This document shows, piece after piece, positions 1-8,914 of a stretch of DNA of 64,000 bases. The notes beneath the pieces are model-generated. The model ran no database searches. It was not told where the DNA came from and saw only the letters and a program-made list of their open reading frames with translations. Origin of the DNA: CAWELS01 sp964468205 (GTDB lineage Bacteria > Acidobacteriota > Terriglobia > Bryobacterales > Bryobacteraceae); NCBI GenBank assembly GCA_964468205.1, contig CAYXVG010000006.1:62001-126000 (forward strand), given 5' to 3'. Each line of letters opens with the position of its first letter. Positions within the stretch are counted from its first letter, which is position 1. A program made the translations under genes and the position numbers.

Positions 1-218
1 TGATTCTGCATCCTCTCCCACACGGAGTGCACGACTTTTTCAAGGATCTGAGGCGCTCGAGCCTCGTCATGCAGAAATTGGCCGGTGACGTAGACGACTC
101 GCGAGAAGACCGCTTCGGCCGCGTTCAACAGGTCCTGGCCGATTGGTTCGCCGTTGCGGTCCTCTGGGTTCACCCAGAAAAGCGGCTGTGTCGGCTTCCT
201 TTCGTCCATAGCAGCCAT
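1..218 (-). CDS. Partial hypothetical protein, N-terminal part only, truncated by window edge
   Basis: The minus strand reads open from an ATG at 218 (second ATG at 209) to the window edge, giving about 72 residues with natural composition: MAAMDERKPTQPLFWVNPED at the start, then a helical segment ending in WERMQN. A purine-rich AGGTG lies about 8 nt upstream. The helical region with HDEARAPQILEKVV resembles, from memory, the N-terminus of atypical acidobacterial sigma-70-like proteins, but I cannot confirm that. It runs in the same direction as the TonB receptor and lies about 130 bp downstream of it. Function is unknown; only the existence of the coding frame is supported. Confidence 0.55.
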   Translation of the reverse strand, partial: MAAMDERKPTQPLFWVNPEDRNGEPIGQDLLNAAEAVFSRVVYVTGQFLHDEARAPQILEKVVHSVWERMQN

Positions 219-345
219 TCGGCGGCACCTGCCGGCGACATTCTTGCGGCGCGTTGGCGCCGGGAGATCCCCAACACTCAATAGTCTAGAGGCAATCCAG
301 CAGCCAAAGCGGAAAAAGATAGTGCACCCAACCGGACGTGGCGGC

Positions 346-3300
346 TTAGAAATTGAACCTTGCTCCGAGCTGGAAGGCTCGGGGACCGCCCGAGCCGAAG
401 ACCTGGGTGATGCGCGTGGCCGGCTGGCCAAAGCTCTCTGGTTCCAGCAAGTTGAAGTTGTATCCAGAGAGATTCGCCACATTGAAGACGTTGAACACCT
501 CGCCGAGAATCAACAGCGTATACCGTTCGCTGAGGGAGAATGTGCGACTCAGCCGCAGGTCTTGCGAGTACAAGGTGTCTCCAAACTGGAACTGAGCCGG
601 CAGTGTGACAGGCGGGATCAACTGACCGGTGGGCGTTCGGCCGCCGGCGAAGTTCCGGTTGAACTCGTCGACGATCCCCACGATCTCCGCTTCATCGACA
701 CCTCGGTTGAGCTCATTCCACGACGTTCCGGGCAGGAGATCGTTGATGGTGCCATCCCCGTTCAGGTCCAGGCCGGCCATCTGGGCGGTGAATGGTGGCC
801 GGCTACTGACGGTCGAGATGAACGAGAACCGGAACATCCACGGGAGGTCGACGATGCCGGATACGGTAAGCAGGTGCCGACGGTCATTCGGCAGCGGGCC
901 GTAGCTCTCGAACCAGTCATTGTTGTTGATGACGCCGTTGAGGCCAGTCGCACTCGAAAGGGCATAGGAAGCCAGGAACTGGAATCCACGGGAGAACCTC
1001 TTGTCGACTCTCACCAGCAGCCCTTTGTACTTGGAACGCCCGCCGCTTACCTGGATGCCGATCCGACCGGACGAGCATTGCGCGGTCAGCTCCAGCAATT
1101 CAAGGCCTGCACACTGCCGAATCACGGGACCAGCCACGCTGCTCCATCGGTTGAAGTCGATGTTGCCCATGTTCTGATGGATGTGGTGCTTGTAGGCGAA
1201 ATCCACGCTCAGAACCATGTCCGTAACGAGCTCGCGTTGGATGCCGACGTTCAGGTGTTGTGAATAGGGCGCCGTGAAGTCCCTGGCCATCAATCCCGAC
1301 CCCTGTTTGAAGACCTCGATGTTCCGAACCGACAGGTCGGTGTTGTCGGGGTCGCCGAGTTGTTGCTCGAGAAATGAGCGGATGTCGGGAAGGACCATCA
1401 TCAGGTGCTCTGCTCTGAAGTTCGTCGGTCCATCTCGGAATCCGAGGGGGCGGAACAGGGGAACGCCGGGGACCGCAGGCAACGGATTCGGGATTATCGA
1501 GCCGTCGACCACGAACCGTCCGCTCCCACGGGGGCCGATCGTGGAGCGCTCCTGGAGGCGGTCGATTGCCAGAGGCAGCGCATTGTAGATGCCGGCGCCG
1601 GCGCGCAGCACGGTTTTCCCGTCATCCGTGATGCTCCAGGCGAAACCCAGTGAGGGACCGAAGTTGTTGAGGTCCCGGCGGGTGGGCGCCAGTCCCTGCT
1701 GTCCAAGCAGAGGTTCCAGATAGGCTGGCTTGCTCAAGTCGTGGTTGGCGAGATCGGCGTGATAGGCGTACGACAATCCGAAGTTGACCGTGAGACGCGG
1801 TCGCACGCGCCAGGTGTCCTTCCAGTAGAACCTCCAGATGTGGCTCGTCCGGCCCTCATCAAAGTTGAACGGCGGAGGGATGCAAGGATCGCCAAAACCG
1901 GTGGAGAAGCCGAGCAACGGTAGTTGGAGGATGTCCTCGAAGGTATCGAACGACGCAGGAAGGGGGATCCTGGCCTGGGGAGGGACGGCCGGATTGGCGT
2001 TGTAGGCCCTCACGACATCCGGTGAATAGAGCACCATGGCAGCCGGCTCCGCGAACTGGCTGAAGCCAGATCCCCTGTCAAGGTGCCACTCAAAGCCGAA
2101 GCGGAGCTGGTGATGGCCCTTCTGCCACGTTACGTTGTCGACCGTGTGGTATCGCCGGAAGTCCCCACCCTGGGGCACCAGGGCGTGATTGCCCATCACT
2201 AGGTCCTCGCCAAGGATGCCGATTTGGGGCTGTTGCAGACCGATGCAGTTGGCGCCGCAGTCGGAAGCTGACGGCGCTGAGTTCCGCGTGTGCCAGTACC
2301 AGTAAGAGAACCGGAACTCGTTGATCATGCTTGGATTGATGGCAGTGATGAGGGAACCAACGCTCTGATCCGCCCAGTTGGAGTTCTTGCTCCAGTTCGA
2401 AGGCAGGCTGCCGGGAGAGGTTGGCGGATTGAACCCGTCGTTGCCGTCGTGGGAGTACCGCACGAACACGCTGTTCTTGTTGTTCACGCGCCAGTCGAAG
2501 CGGACGCTGATTTGGTTGCCAGTGAAATCCGTCGGGAAGATTCCGCCGAATCCTGTCAGCCCAGACGCCCGCGGCTGCACGGTGGCCACCCCGTCTTGGT
2601 TGTTGTGCTCAAAGTTTGCGAACACGAACAGCCGGTTCCCCTTGAGCGGACCGCCGATGTGGAATCCGGCCTGGCGCCGGGCGAAGAAAGGGTCTACGTT
2701 GGCCGGCTCGCGCTGGAGCGCCGGGTATGCCGCCAGGTTGTGATCCCGGAAGAAGACGAACGCGCTCCCGTGGTAGTCGTTGCCGCCCGAGCGTGTGACA
2801 ACGTTGACCGCACCCGCTCCCGTGAGGCCGGTCGCCAGGTCGAAGTTCACTGTTGAGATCTGGAACTCATGCACGCCCTCCTGCGAGAAGTTCTGGGGCG
2901 TGCCGCCAATGATGGGACTGATTATCGGGCTTCCATCCATCGTAACCCTGGTTTGGTCCGCGGGAGATCCCAAGATCGACACGTCAAACTGGCTCGTGAA
3001 GAAGCCGGCATCCGGCACGGTCATGACGCCCGGCTGTAGTACGGCGAGCTGGAGGAACTCACGCCCGTTCAGGGGCAGGTCTTCAATTTGACGACGCGAA
3101 ATCACAGCGTCAATGCTGTGTTTCTGATGTGCGATGAGAGGCGCCGATTCGATAGCTTCGACGAGCTGCTGCAGTACGCCGACGGGCAGCGTGAAGTCAA
3201 CCGTTGTTGTTTGACCGGTTTCAACCAGAGCTGTCTTCGCAGGCGTCTGAAAACCCTCCGCCTCTGCCGTGACCTCGTATGTGCCGGGAGGCAGGACCGG

Positions 3301-3513
3301 CACTGTGAACCTACCGTCTCCTCTGGTGACCACGCTGCGACTGAGACCGGTCGCCCGGTTCGTCGTCGTGACCCGTGCGTCCGGAATGACGGCTTCGGAC
3401 TCGTCGTATACCGTTCCCCCGAGTTCCCCAGTGGGCACCTGTGCAAGAGCAAGGTTGGTCGTTAACCACAAGGAATGGACAAGGAAAAGTAGCACTCGGA
3501 CCTGTTGAGGCAT
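346..3513 (-). CDS. TonB-dependent receptor, Oar-like, with carboxypeptidase-regulatory-like N-terminus
   Basis: A 1055-aa outer-membrane receptor, probably importing a large or oligomeric substrate. Residues 1-24 form a signal peptide ending in LALAQ. A carboxypeptidase-regulatory-like beta-sandwich follows (GELGGTVYDESEAVIPDARV, about 27-105). The plug starts near residue 120 and includes LPLNGREFLQLAVLQPGV. The rest is a beta-barrel ending in aromatic FNF, the usual terminal strand signature. The ATG at 3513 was chosen because a strong GAGGAGGGG ribosome site precedes it; the open frame continues 115 codons further upstream without signal-peptide character. Its 5' leader is duplicated at 4611-4710, and a fragment of a paralogous receptor lies at 5158-5553. 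Such receptors are highly expanded in Solibacterales. The substrate cannot be inferred. Confidence 0.93.
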   Translation of the reverse strand: MPQQVRVLLFLVHSLWLTTNLALAQVPTGELGGTVYDESEAVIPDARVTTTNRATGLSRSVVTRGDGRFTVPVLPPGTYEVTAEAEGFQTPAKTALVETGQTTTVDFTLPVGVLQQLVEAIESAPLIAHQKHSIDAVISRRQIEDLPLNGREFLQLAVLQPGVMTVPDAGFFTSQFDVSILGSPADQTRVTMDGSPIISPIIGGTPQNFSQEGVHEFQISTVNFDLATGLTGAGAVNVVTRSGGNDYHGSAFVFFRDHNLAAYPALQREPANVDPFFARRQAGFHIGGPLKGNRLFVFANFEHNNQDGVATVQPRASGLTGFGGIFPTDFTGNQISVRFDWRVNNKNSVFVRYSHDGNDGFNPPTSPGSLPSNWSKNSNWADQSVGSLITAINPSMINEFRFSYWYWHTRNSAPSASDCGANCIGLQQPQIGILGEDLVMGNHALVPQGGDFRRYHTVDNVTWQKGHHQLRFGFEWHLDRGSGFSQFAEPAAMVLYSPDVVRAYNANPAVPPQARIPLPASFDTFEDILQLPLLGFSTGFGDPCIPPPFNFDEGRTSHIWRFYWKDTWRVRPRLTVNFGLSYAYHADLANHDLSKPAYLEPLLGQQGLAPTRRDLNNFGPSLGFAWSITDDGKTVLRAGAGIYNALPLAIDRLQERSTIGPRGSGRFVVDGSIIPNPLPAVPGVPLFRPLGFRDGPTNFRAEHLMMVLPDIRSFLEQQLGDPDNTDLSVRNIEVFKQGSGLMARDFTAPYSQHLNVGIQRELVTDMVLSVDFAYKHHIHQNMGNIDFNRWSSVAGPVIRQCAGLELLELTAQCSSGRIGIQVSGGRSKYKGLLVRVDKRFSRGFQFLASYALSSATGLNGVINNNDWFESYGPLPNDRRHLLTVSGIVDLPWMFRFSFISTVSSRPPFTAQMAGLDLNGDGTINDLLPGTSWNELNRGVDEAEIVGIVDEFNRNFAGGRTPTGQLIPPVTLPAQFQFGDTLYSQDLRLSRTFSLSERYTLLILGEVFNVFNVANLSGYNFNLLEPESFGQPATRITQVFGSGGPRAFQLGARFNF

Positions 3514-3620
3514 CGCATCCCCTCCTCTTCTCCTTCTATTGGGCCATACCCGGCCACTGACTGTATGAGGAGCCTCTGGCAGGAGAACGGAGAATAATTC
3601 ATTGAAATTTAACACGGGCC
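3514..3620 (-). repeat. TonB-receptor leader, copy A
   Basis: This upstream region of the TonB receptor aligns along its length with 4611-4710. Shared blocks in the same order are CGCATCC plus CTCCT.TTCTCCTT, TATGAGG, AACGG and AATTT.ACAC (plus-strand reading). Spacing between the last three blocks is 23 and 19 bp here against 22 and 19 bp in the other copy. It carries the ribosome site and presumably the promoter of the receptor. Confidence 0.75.
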
Positions 3621-3673
3621 GTGGGCTTGGTGAACGCTTTGAAGCCTCCGGTGATGCTGGGCACGTGAGGACG

Positions 3674-4615
3674 TTACCGTGTGACGAAGGCGTCGGCGTC
3701 CCGAAGCCACTCTTCGAAGCTGGGAGAGGGACTGTGCGGGGCCTGACTCCACCGGGAGCTGCAATGTGCCCGGTAGGCGACAATCCTCTCGCCGCGCAGG
3801 TGGGTTCGAGCGGCTGCGCGAACGGCGTCAGGTCGCGTGTCAGACTTCGCCTCCACAACGAAGTGGTCCTCGATCCACGCTAACAGCTCGTGCCACAGCC
3901 AAGTTGAAACCTCAGCACCCTCGGCGTGCTCCCTGGTGAGTTGGCCCGAGAAGCCAGGGCATCGCTGGTCGAGAACGGACACGAGGTACGCGGGGACCTC
4001 GCCGGCAGTTTCAACAATGAGGCGAGCCCAGAACGCGAACGCCTCCCACTCGATGTACTCCTTCACGAGAGCGGCGGGTTCATCGGCGGTCGACGTCACG
4101 CCATCAGCACTCGTGCGGTTCCACAAAGCTTGCCGGTGCCATTCGTCGAAGGATGGGTATGGCGTCGGCGGGCACTCGCGCCAGGCTGATTCGGTGCGCG
4201 TCCAGTGCTCCCAGACCTGCTCGGAATGGGGGTCGCGCCCACAGTAATAGTGAAGAGCGTCCAGCCAGCCACCATCGTGAGCGGCTTGGAAAAAGTGCTC
4301 GTCCACCCAACTTGAAAGATCGACCCAGATTGATTCGTGGTCGGATGGCTTTCCCCGGCCATCAAGGAAACCTGGGCATCGTTGGTCAATTTGCTGGCGG
4401 AGCCAGTCAGGCAGCTCTCGTTCGGCATTGATGACGGCTCGAACCCAGAGGCCGAAGGACAGCCACACGATCAACTGCCCGCAGGAATCGGCAAGGTCGC
4501 GCCACGGCACCATGAGCGACTGCTCCCGCATCGCCCGGTGAATTGCGGCGCCCGCTGAGGCGCGCATGGCTGGAGGCCTGCCCCTCGTTCTCTTGGCGCT
4601 GTCGAAGCGTCGCAT
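3674..4615 (-). CDS. Hypothetical protein made of two W-rich repeats
   Basis: A 313-aa protein (from ATG 4615) of unrecognised family. It contains two tandem copies of a roughly 130-residue unit. Both have a helix rich in W/F, then a DQRCPGF motif, then a helix with W..HELLAWIEDHF or W.DLSSWVDEHF, and end in P.PSF.EW. The units are diverged but align along their length, so the gene arose by internal duplication. There is no signal peptide or membrane segment, suggesting a soluble cytoplasmic protein. The ATG at 4615 lies inside a copy of the TonB-receptor leader, with AGGAGGG almost touching the start codon. A second ATG at 4567 is possible. It is transcribed towards the TonB receptor. Function unknown. 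Confidence 0.7.
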   Translation of the reverse strand: MRRFDSAKRTRGRPPAMRASAGAAIHRAMREQSLMVPWRDLADSCGQLIVWLSFGLWVRAVINAERELPDWLRQQIDQRCPGFLDGRGKPSDHESIWVDLSSWVDEHFFQAAHDGGWLDALHYYCGRDPHSEQVWEHWTRTESAWRECPPTPYPSFDEWHRQALWNRTSADGVTSTADEPAALVKEYIEWEAFAFWARLIVETAGEVPAYLVSVLDQRCPGFSGQLTREHAEGAEVSTWLWHELLAWIEDHFVVEAKSDTRPDAVRAAARTHLRGERIVAYRAHCSSRWSQAPHSPSPSFEEWLRDADAFVTR

Positions 4616-4710
4616 CCCTCCTGTTCTCCTTGCGTCGTAGGTGGCTACTTTACTATGAGGCGCCCGGCTGCGGAAAACGGGAAAAGATTGACAGGAATTT
4701 GACACAGCCC
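4611..4710 (-). repeat. TonB-receptor leader, copy B (captured promoter)
   Basis: This is homologous to 3514-3620, as described for copy A. The similarity continues a few codons into the former receptor start: CTGTCGAAGCG here against CTGTTGAGGCA there. The receptor's ATG appears as ACG in this copy. An upstream, out-of-frame ATG shared by both copies is the start assigned here to the W-rich gene. This suggests the leader of a decayed second receptor now drives the unrelated gene at 3674-4615. Confidence 0.7.
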
Positions 4711-4849
4711 GCTGCGATACGGTGCGCGTCGCAGCCGATGCACTGCCTCATGCCGCTGCAGTGCCTTTTCTCCAAACCTTATGCGGGGCATTGTACTCGC
4801 GGCGCTGGCAGCCCTCTTCACGTAGTAAGTACTCGACGTTCGCGGGGAT

Positions 4850-5040
4850 GGATGAGCGAGGGAGGCGAGCGCGCCGGTACGGATGGAGTACGAACGAGAG
4901 CGCTCCGCCAGTTTCTGAACCGGCTTCCGGCGGGGCGTCCGGTGGCGTGAAGGTGATCGGCGGCTGGTGCTGGCTGATGGCGGAACTGGAGGCGGCCGGC
5001 TTGGAGCCGCACCTGGTCGGTCCCTATGAGGCAAGAAGCC
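4850..5040 (+). pseudogene. IS110-family transposase remnant, frameshifted
   Basis: One frame reads RTRALRQFLNRLPAGRPVA and stops. The next frame continues GGWCWLMAELEAAGLEPHL followed by VGPYEAR. Together these match the stretch of IS110-family DEDD transposases where a LPAG-P-V segment runs into an EATGGWYWL-type segment and a helix with EAAG..P.L. The frameshift falls near 4950. No start, downstream DEDD residues or element ends are visible, so this is a scrap of roughly 190 bp. Family assignment is from recognised pattern, not from a search. Confidence 0.6.
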
Positions 5041-5098
5041 GATGCGGCGACCCGAGCCGACGGTACAACGGAGCCGGATGCGGCGCTCCTGATGGCTG

Positions 5099-5161
5099 AT
5101 GGCGGTCGCGGCCTACAACCTGTGGCGAATTCCAGAGCTTCGGCTGACGGAGGCATCATGA
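5099..5161 (+). pseudogene. Possible C-terminal scrap of a DDE transposase
   Basis: A 20-residue frame with AAYNLWRIPEL just before a stop resembles the conserved C-terminal tail of several DDE transposase groups (IS1182/IS5-like). It is sandwiched between the IS110 remnant and the TonB-receptor fragment. It is too short for firm assignment. Confidence 0.3.
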
Positions 5162-5560
5162 CACCGCTAATCGGTCCCAGTGGATCGGGCAGAGTGGTCG
5201 TCGACGGGTCGCTGATCCCAAACCCGGTGTTCGGGCTGCCCACGGTGCCGATTGGACATCCGCTGGATTCTCCGGACGGCCCCACGCAGTTCACCGGCAC
5301 GGAGTTCATAGCGTTTCTTTCCGACTTGAAGCCGTTTCTGCAAGAGCAGTTCGGTGACCCCAACAACACGGATCTGTCAATCCGGAACATCGAGGTATTC
5401 AAGCAAGGAACGGGCCTACTTGCGCACGACTTCACGTCGCCGTACTTCTGTACTTCTTTCACCTCAACATCGGCGTGCAACGGGAGCTGCCCTTTGATCT
5501 CTTCCTCAGCGCCGATTTCGTATTGCCACGATTTGTCGATCAAAACACCGGTTTGAGCGA
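5158..5560 (+). pseudogene. TonB-dependent receptor fragment, frameshifted
   Basis: The translation from 5158 (GSGRVVVDGSLIPNP, then FGDPNNTDLSIRNIEVFKQG, then LLAHDF) is clearly paralogous to the barrel region of the receptor at 346-3513 (GSGRFVVDGSIIPNP, GDPDNTDLSVRNIEVFKQG). Around 5440-5450 the homology changes frame and continues as FHLNIGVQRELPFDLFLSAD up to about 5553, where IS630 sequence begins. It therefore keeps about 130 residues from the middle of a receptor, on the strand opposite to the intact gene, with both ends missing. Confidence 0.88.
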
Positions 5561-6107
5561 TGCTGCCCGCTCCGGAAAACCGGCCAAGTACACTGCCGAT
5601 ACCGAGAAGCCGATGTTGGCTCTGTTAGATCAACCTCCGCCGAAGGGCTACGCTCAGTGGTCCGGTCCACTGCTGGCAGAGGAACTGGGCGACGTTGATG
5701 TGCATCAAGTGTGGCGACTGCTGCGGCAGCGCGGCATCTCATTGGTCAGGCGGAGGAGTTGGTGCGTCAGCACCGATCCGGAGTTTGGCCCGAAAGCTGC
5801 CGATATTGTTGGCCTCTATCTCGATCCGCCTGAGAAGGCACTGGTTCTATGCGTCGACGAGAAGCCCTCCATTCAAGCTCTGGAGCGTGCCCAGGGCTGG
5901 CTACGGCTACCGGACGGGAAAGCCCTGAACGGTTTCAGCCACGGCTACAAGCGTCATGGCACGACGACACTGTTTGCCGCCCTGGACGTGGCCACGGGCC
6001 AGGTTCAGACCGGACACTATCAACGGCGGCGGCGACGAGAGTTCCTGGACTTCATGAACGGGGTTGTGGCGGCACATCCGGAGCTGCATACAGCAAAGAA
6101 GGGCTAA
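5553..6107 (+). pseudogene. IS630-family transposase remnant
   Basis: Recognisable IS630 transposase segments occur in order: LSDAARSGKPAKYTADTE, DQPPPKGYAQWSGPLLAEEL, RRRSWCVSTDPEF, VLCVDEKPSIQALERAQGWL (first catalytic Asp in VDEKP), then HGTTTLFAALDVATG and RRRREFLDFMN. The N-terminal helix-turn-helix is absent; the frame is joined directly to TonB-receptor sequence. The protein ends at HPELHTAKKG, just before the usual LDN-xxxH segment with the second catalytic Asp and the last Glu. Catalysis is therefore impossible. Confidence 0.88.
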
Positions 6108-6300
6108 TCGGGCTCGCGGTTCCGCCAGTGGGCCTCGTTCGAGGATTCGTCCCACACCTAGCCCGGCTTTTCGAGGCTGTAGTCTTCCTTGACGTTGTTG
6201 GTGAAGTAGTAGCGTAGCAGCCGACGTCGCGCAGGTACTGCGGATACATCTTGTCCCGGAATACCGTTCGGCTTCCCTTCGGAATCAGCGTTCAGCTTCG
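6104..6300 (-). pseudogene. Sulfatase (arylsulfatase-type) remnant with frameshift and nonsense codon
   Basis: Read on the minus strand, KGSRTVFRDKMYPQYLRDVG continues after a frameshift as YYFTNNVKEDYSLEKPG, then an in-frame TAG (6158-6160), then VWDESSNEAHWRNREPD and a second stop. Joined, these match a conserved stretch of the formylglycine sulfatase family (YPQYLRxAGYYxTNNxKxDY...VWDESSxxAHWRNR). The TAG replaces what is usually a Lys codon. No catalytic C/S-x-P-x-R motif is visible nearby. It abuts the IS630 remnant. Identification rests on pattern recognition. Confidence 0.6.
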
Positions 6301-6460
6301 TCGGAATCCCCAGCATGCATAGAAACCCATCTGTTCCCCAAAACCGTAGGATCGCTGAAAACAAACATCACTCCGGCCTTGACATGTCAACTCGCTGACA
6401 GAACCTCTACGTCGTTTTCTCAAGCTTTCAACGCCGCGAAGGATGCGTCGTGATCTTATC

Positions 6461-8908
6461 TCACTGGAGTGCCGTTTCAGGATCTAGGTCGGTGTCTCGA
6501 CCGTGGATTGCAGTCAGGGCCTTCTGGAATTCCGGCCCAGATTCGCCTGCAGCAAGCAGTGCGAATGAGATATAGTTTTCTAGGGCAATATCTGGATCCG
6601 TGGCCCGTTCAGCGCGCTCCAGATAGCTCCGCGCAATGCCACGAAGCGCAGCACCGGCTTGCCGCCGCGCATTGGCCTTCACTTCCTCGGCCATCTGAAG
6701 TGTCTTTGCTTCTTGGTCCACTCGCGGGCAAGTGACATTCTGGACTGGTGTGCGCGGTCGACCGCTCAACCCACCCAATAGCAGATCCGTGAGGCTTGTG
6801 CTGTGGCTCCAATCGCTATCCCGCACACCACTTCTCGCCAAGCACGTTTCGTGCAGCGTTCCCTCCGCCTTGCCAACCGAAGTAGTACGGCTCAAGATAT
6901 TGTCATCAGCGTACAGCTCCAGTTGAATCTCTCCTGTCGTGGTTATTAGCTCTTCCCGATAGGAATAGTCATAGAAGCGGCCGTTCTGCGACACGCTCTT
7001 GGAGTCCACCTTCCGGCTTTCGCGCTGGATGTTGAGTGCGCACACTCCAATCTGTCCGGAGAGAATCAAGAAGTTGTGATCTGCCTGAACCGTAGATCCA
7101 GCCCTTATGCTCTGCAGGACCTCTTTAGCCTGATCTTGGCCTAGCAATTGAACATTTGCCGTCGCCTCCCCGACTAGGGCGGACTCGACGGTTCCCGCCA
7201 CAGATTTGGCTACCTCGGCACATTGCCTATTGACACTGGTTATGACCACACCGGCCTGAACGCGAGCCAATTGGCGGGCTGGTTCAAGTGCTTGAGCCAA
7301 CAAGGCGTCTACTTCGCTATGGCCGGGCTGATAGGCCTGCGCTACTCTTAGCTGCAGAAGCGCCGTCGCAAACAGTTCTCGCTCCATCGCGCGCCTCGCT
7401 TCGCGGACATGATAATCGGCAAGCTCGTGGTTTACACGAGCGAGCGACTGAAGTAAACCAGGCGACGAGCAGAGATTCACAGCTAGGTTCAGTTTCTGCC
7501 TCGCATCCACGAACGCTTTCTTATCCTCCTGGCTGACAACCGTTCGTACTTCGATCTCCTTGTCCCCAGCCCCGCCTGGAGGGGCTTCAGATTTTGTGGT
7601 AGGGGCTATCGTCGCCTCTACCACACTGCGAGCCTGCCGATAAAGCTGCGCTCCGTACTCGCAGTTGACTTCCCCGAGTTCGACTTGCACGCGAGAGTCT
7701 TGACCCTGTTCCTCTGTCAGCTTGGTCAGCACGTCATACGCCCTACCAGGTTCTTCAGCCGAGCGAAACCGCCTAGCGTCGACCAGCGCCAGTCGGATCA
7801 GCATTTCCCGTCGTCCTTGCCGAGCCTCCTCAGAGTCAGGCACCAGATTCAGTGCCATTTCGAACTCGTGCAGGGCTTGCCGCAACGGCTCTTCGCTTCC
7901 GGGTTCGAAAGTCAGTCCACGGGTTCCTACAACCTGCTCAGCCGCTCTGGCCGCCTGCAAATGACTATCGTGACTGCTCGCGACTGTTTCGCTATATGCG
8001 ACGGCAAAGTCCGTGAGCAGCGGATCGGACAGGTATTTCTCCAGAGGCTCCCACTCTGCCAGTGCGTCATCCCACTTCTGCTCTCGACTAAGCTGTGTTC
8101 CAGAACGAATTCTGTCGCGGACGTCCTGCTCTTCTTTGCGAATAGTCGCCAGCTGCTCGGCAGCCGGCCCGGTTCCGCCAGACATGGCAACCAACCGCTG
8201 ACCAAGTTCCTTGGCCTCCTCAATTGCGCCGAATTCTCCGTCTCTGAATCGCCCTAACGCAGCATCTAGGCAGCCACTAGTCGCTTGCGTTAGCCCGTCG
8301 CTCGCTTCTCGCACGCGATAGCTGGACACTCTTCCGAGATAGAACGTCCACTGTCCTACATTTGCTTCCTGCTGGGCATGGCGGAAAAGTGCTTCCTCTT
8401 GGGTCATCGACGGTGTCAAGATGAACATCTTCCAGACCGAACTGATCGGGATCATCTGTTTTTGTCGTGAACGACCCTCGCGGGTTACTCCCTCCAAGGA
8501 CATGGCGGCATACTGTCCCAGTGACACCGACTCGTTTCGCCGTGGCTCCACGTTGGGGATTGCTAGCATCTCTTCACCGACTCCAGCGGATACGTACATC
8601 AAGCCATCCCTTACCTCGAGTTCACTCAGGTCCCGGAGTCTTACCTTTTTCATGCGATTGAACGCCTGTCGCGAGACAACGCTTTGCGGCAATTCACGTA
8701 GCCCTGTGGCGATCCGCACCTCCCCTTTTCCGCCGATCTTGTAGTCCCGGATTGTCGCCAGATCCGGCTCAAGATCTGTTGAGCAGGCCTGATTGCTCTC
8801 GATCCCGGCCTGTTTGACAAGTACGAGGGCATTCTCTTGTCCAAGGCCGGCCACAGCGAGCCACAGCAAAAGGGTTGCCCCTGAAAACAAGATTCTTAGA
8901 AACCGCAT
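6461..8908 (-). CDS. Large exported helical-repeat protein, last gene of the tubulin/caspase operon
   Basis: An 815-aa protein of unknown family. Residues 1-23 are a signal peptide ending in GLGQ, so it is exported, probably to the periplasm. The middle (about 225-580) is rich in amphipathic helices with TPR-like spacing (ALHEFEMALNLVPDSEEARQ; LQLRVAQAYQPGHSEVDALL). A beta-rich segment (about 600-730) follows, then a helical C-terminus. The start has a perfect AGGAGGTGA ribosome site formed by the last three Arg codons and stop of the upstream caspase gene, so the two are translationally coupled. The gene closes the operon that begins with the tubulin-like gene at 14902. A plausible role is scaffold or substrate of the caspase; this is inference. 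Confidence 0.85.
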   Translation of the reverse strand: MRFLRILFSGATLLLWLAVAGLGQENALVLVKQAGIESNQACSTDLEPDLATIRDYKIGGKGEVRIATGLRELPQSVVSRQAFNRMKKVRLRDLSELEVRDGLMYVSAGVGEEMLAIPNVEPRRNESVSLGQYAAMSLEGVTREGRSRQKQMIPISSVWKMFILTPSMTQEEALFRHAQQEANVGQWTFYLGRVSSYRVREASDGLTQATSGCLDAALGRFRDGEFGAIEEAKELGQRLVAMSGGTGPAAEQLATIRKEEQDVRDRIRSGTQLSREQKWDDALAEWEPLEKYLSDPLLTDFAVAYSETVASSHDSHLQAARAAEQVVGTRGLTFEPGSEEPLRQALHEFEMALNLVPDSEEARQGRREMLIRLALVDARRFRSAEEPGRAYDVLTKLTEEQGQDSRVQVELGEVNCEYGAQLYRQARSVVEATIAPTTKSEAPPGGAGDKEIEVRTVVSQEDKKAFVDARQKLNLAVNLCSSPGLLQSLARVNHELADYHVREARRAMERELFATALLQLRVAQAYQPGHSEVDALLAQALEPARQLARVQAGVVITSVNRQCAEVAKSVAGTVESALVGEATANVQLLGQDQAKEVLQSIRAGSTVQADHNFLILSGQIGVCALNIQRESRKVDSKSVSQNGRFYDYSYREELITTTGEIQLELYADDNILSRTTSVGKAEGTLHETCLARSGVRDSDWSHSTSLTDLLLGGLSGRPRTPVQNVTCPRVDQEAKTLQMAEEVKANARRQAGAALRGIARSYLERAERATDPDIALENYISFALLAAGESGPEFQKALTAIHGRDTDLDPETALQ

Positions 8909-8914
8909 TGACTT

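Noticed and set aside
154..1263. Long plus-strand frame across the TonB receptor gene
   Set aside because: It is antisense to the intact receptor frame, has unnatural composition (Arg/Val/Asp-rich, no domains) and is a shadow of G+C bias at the third codon position.
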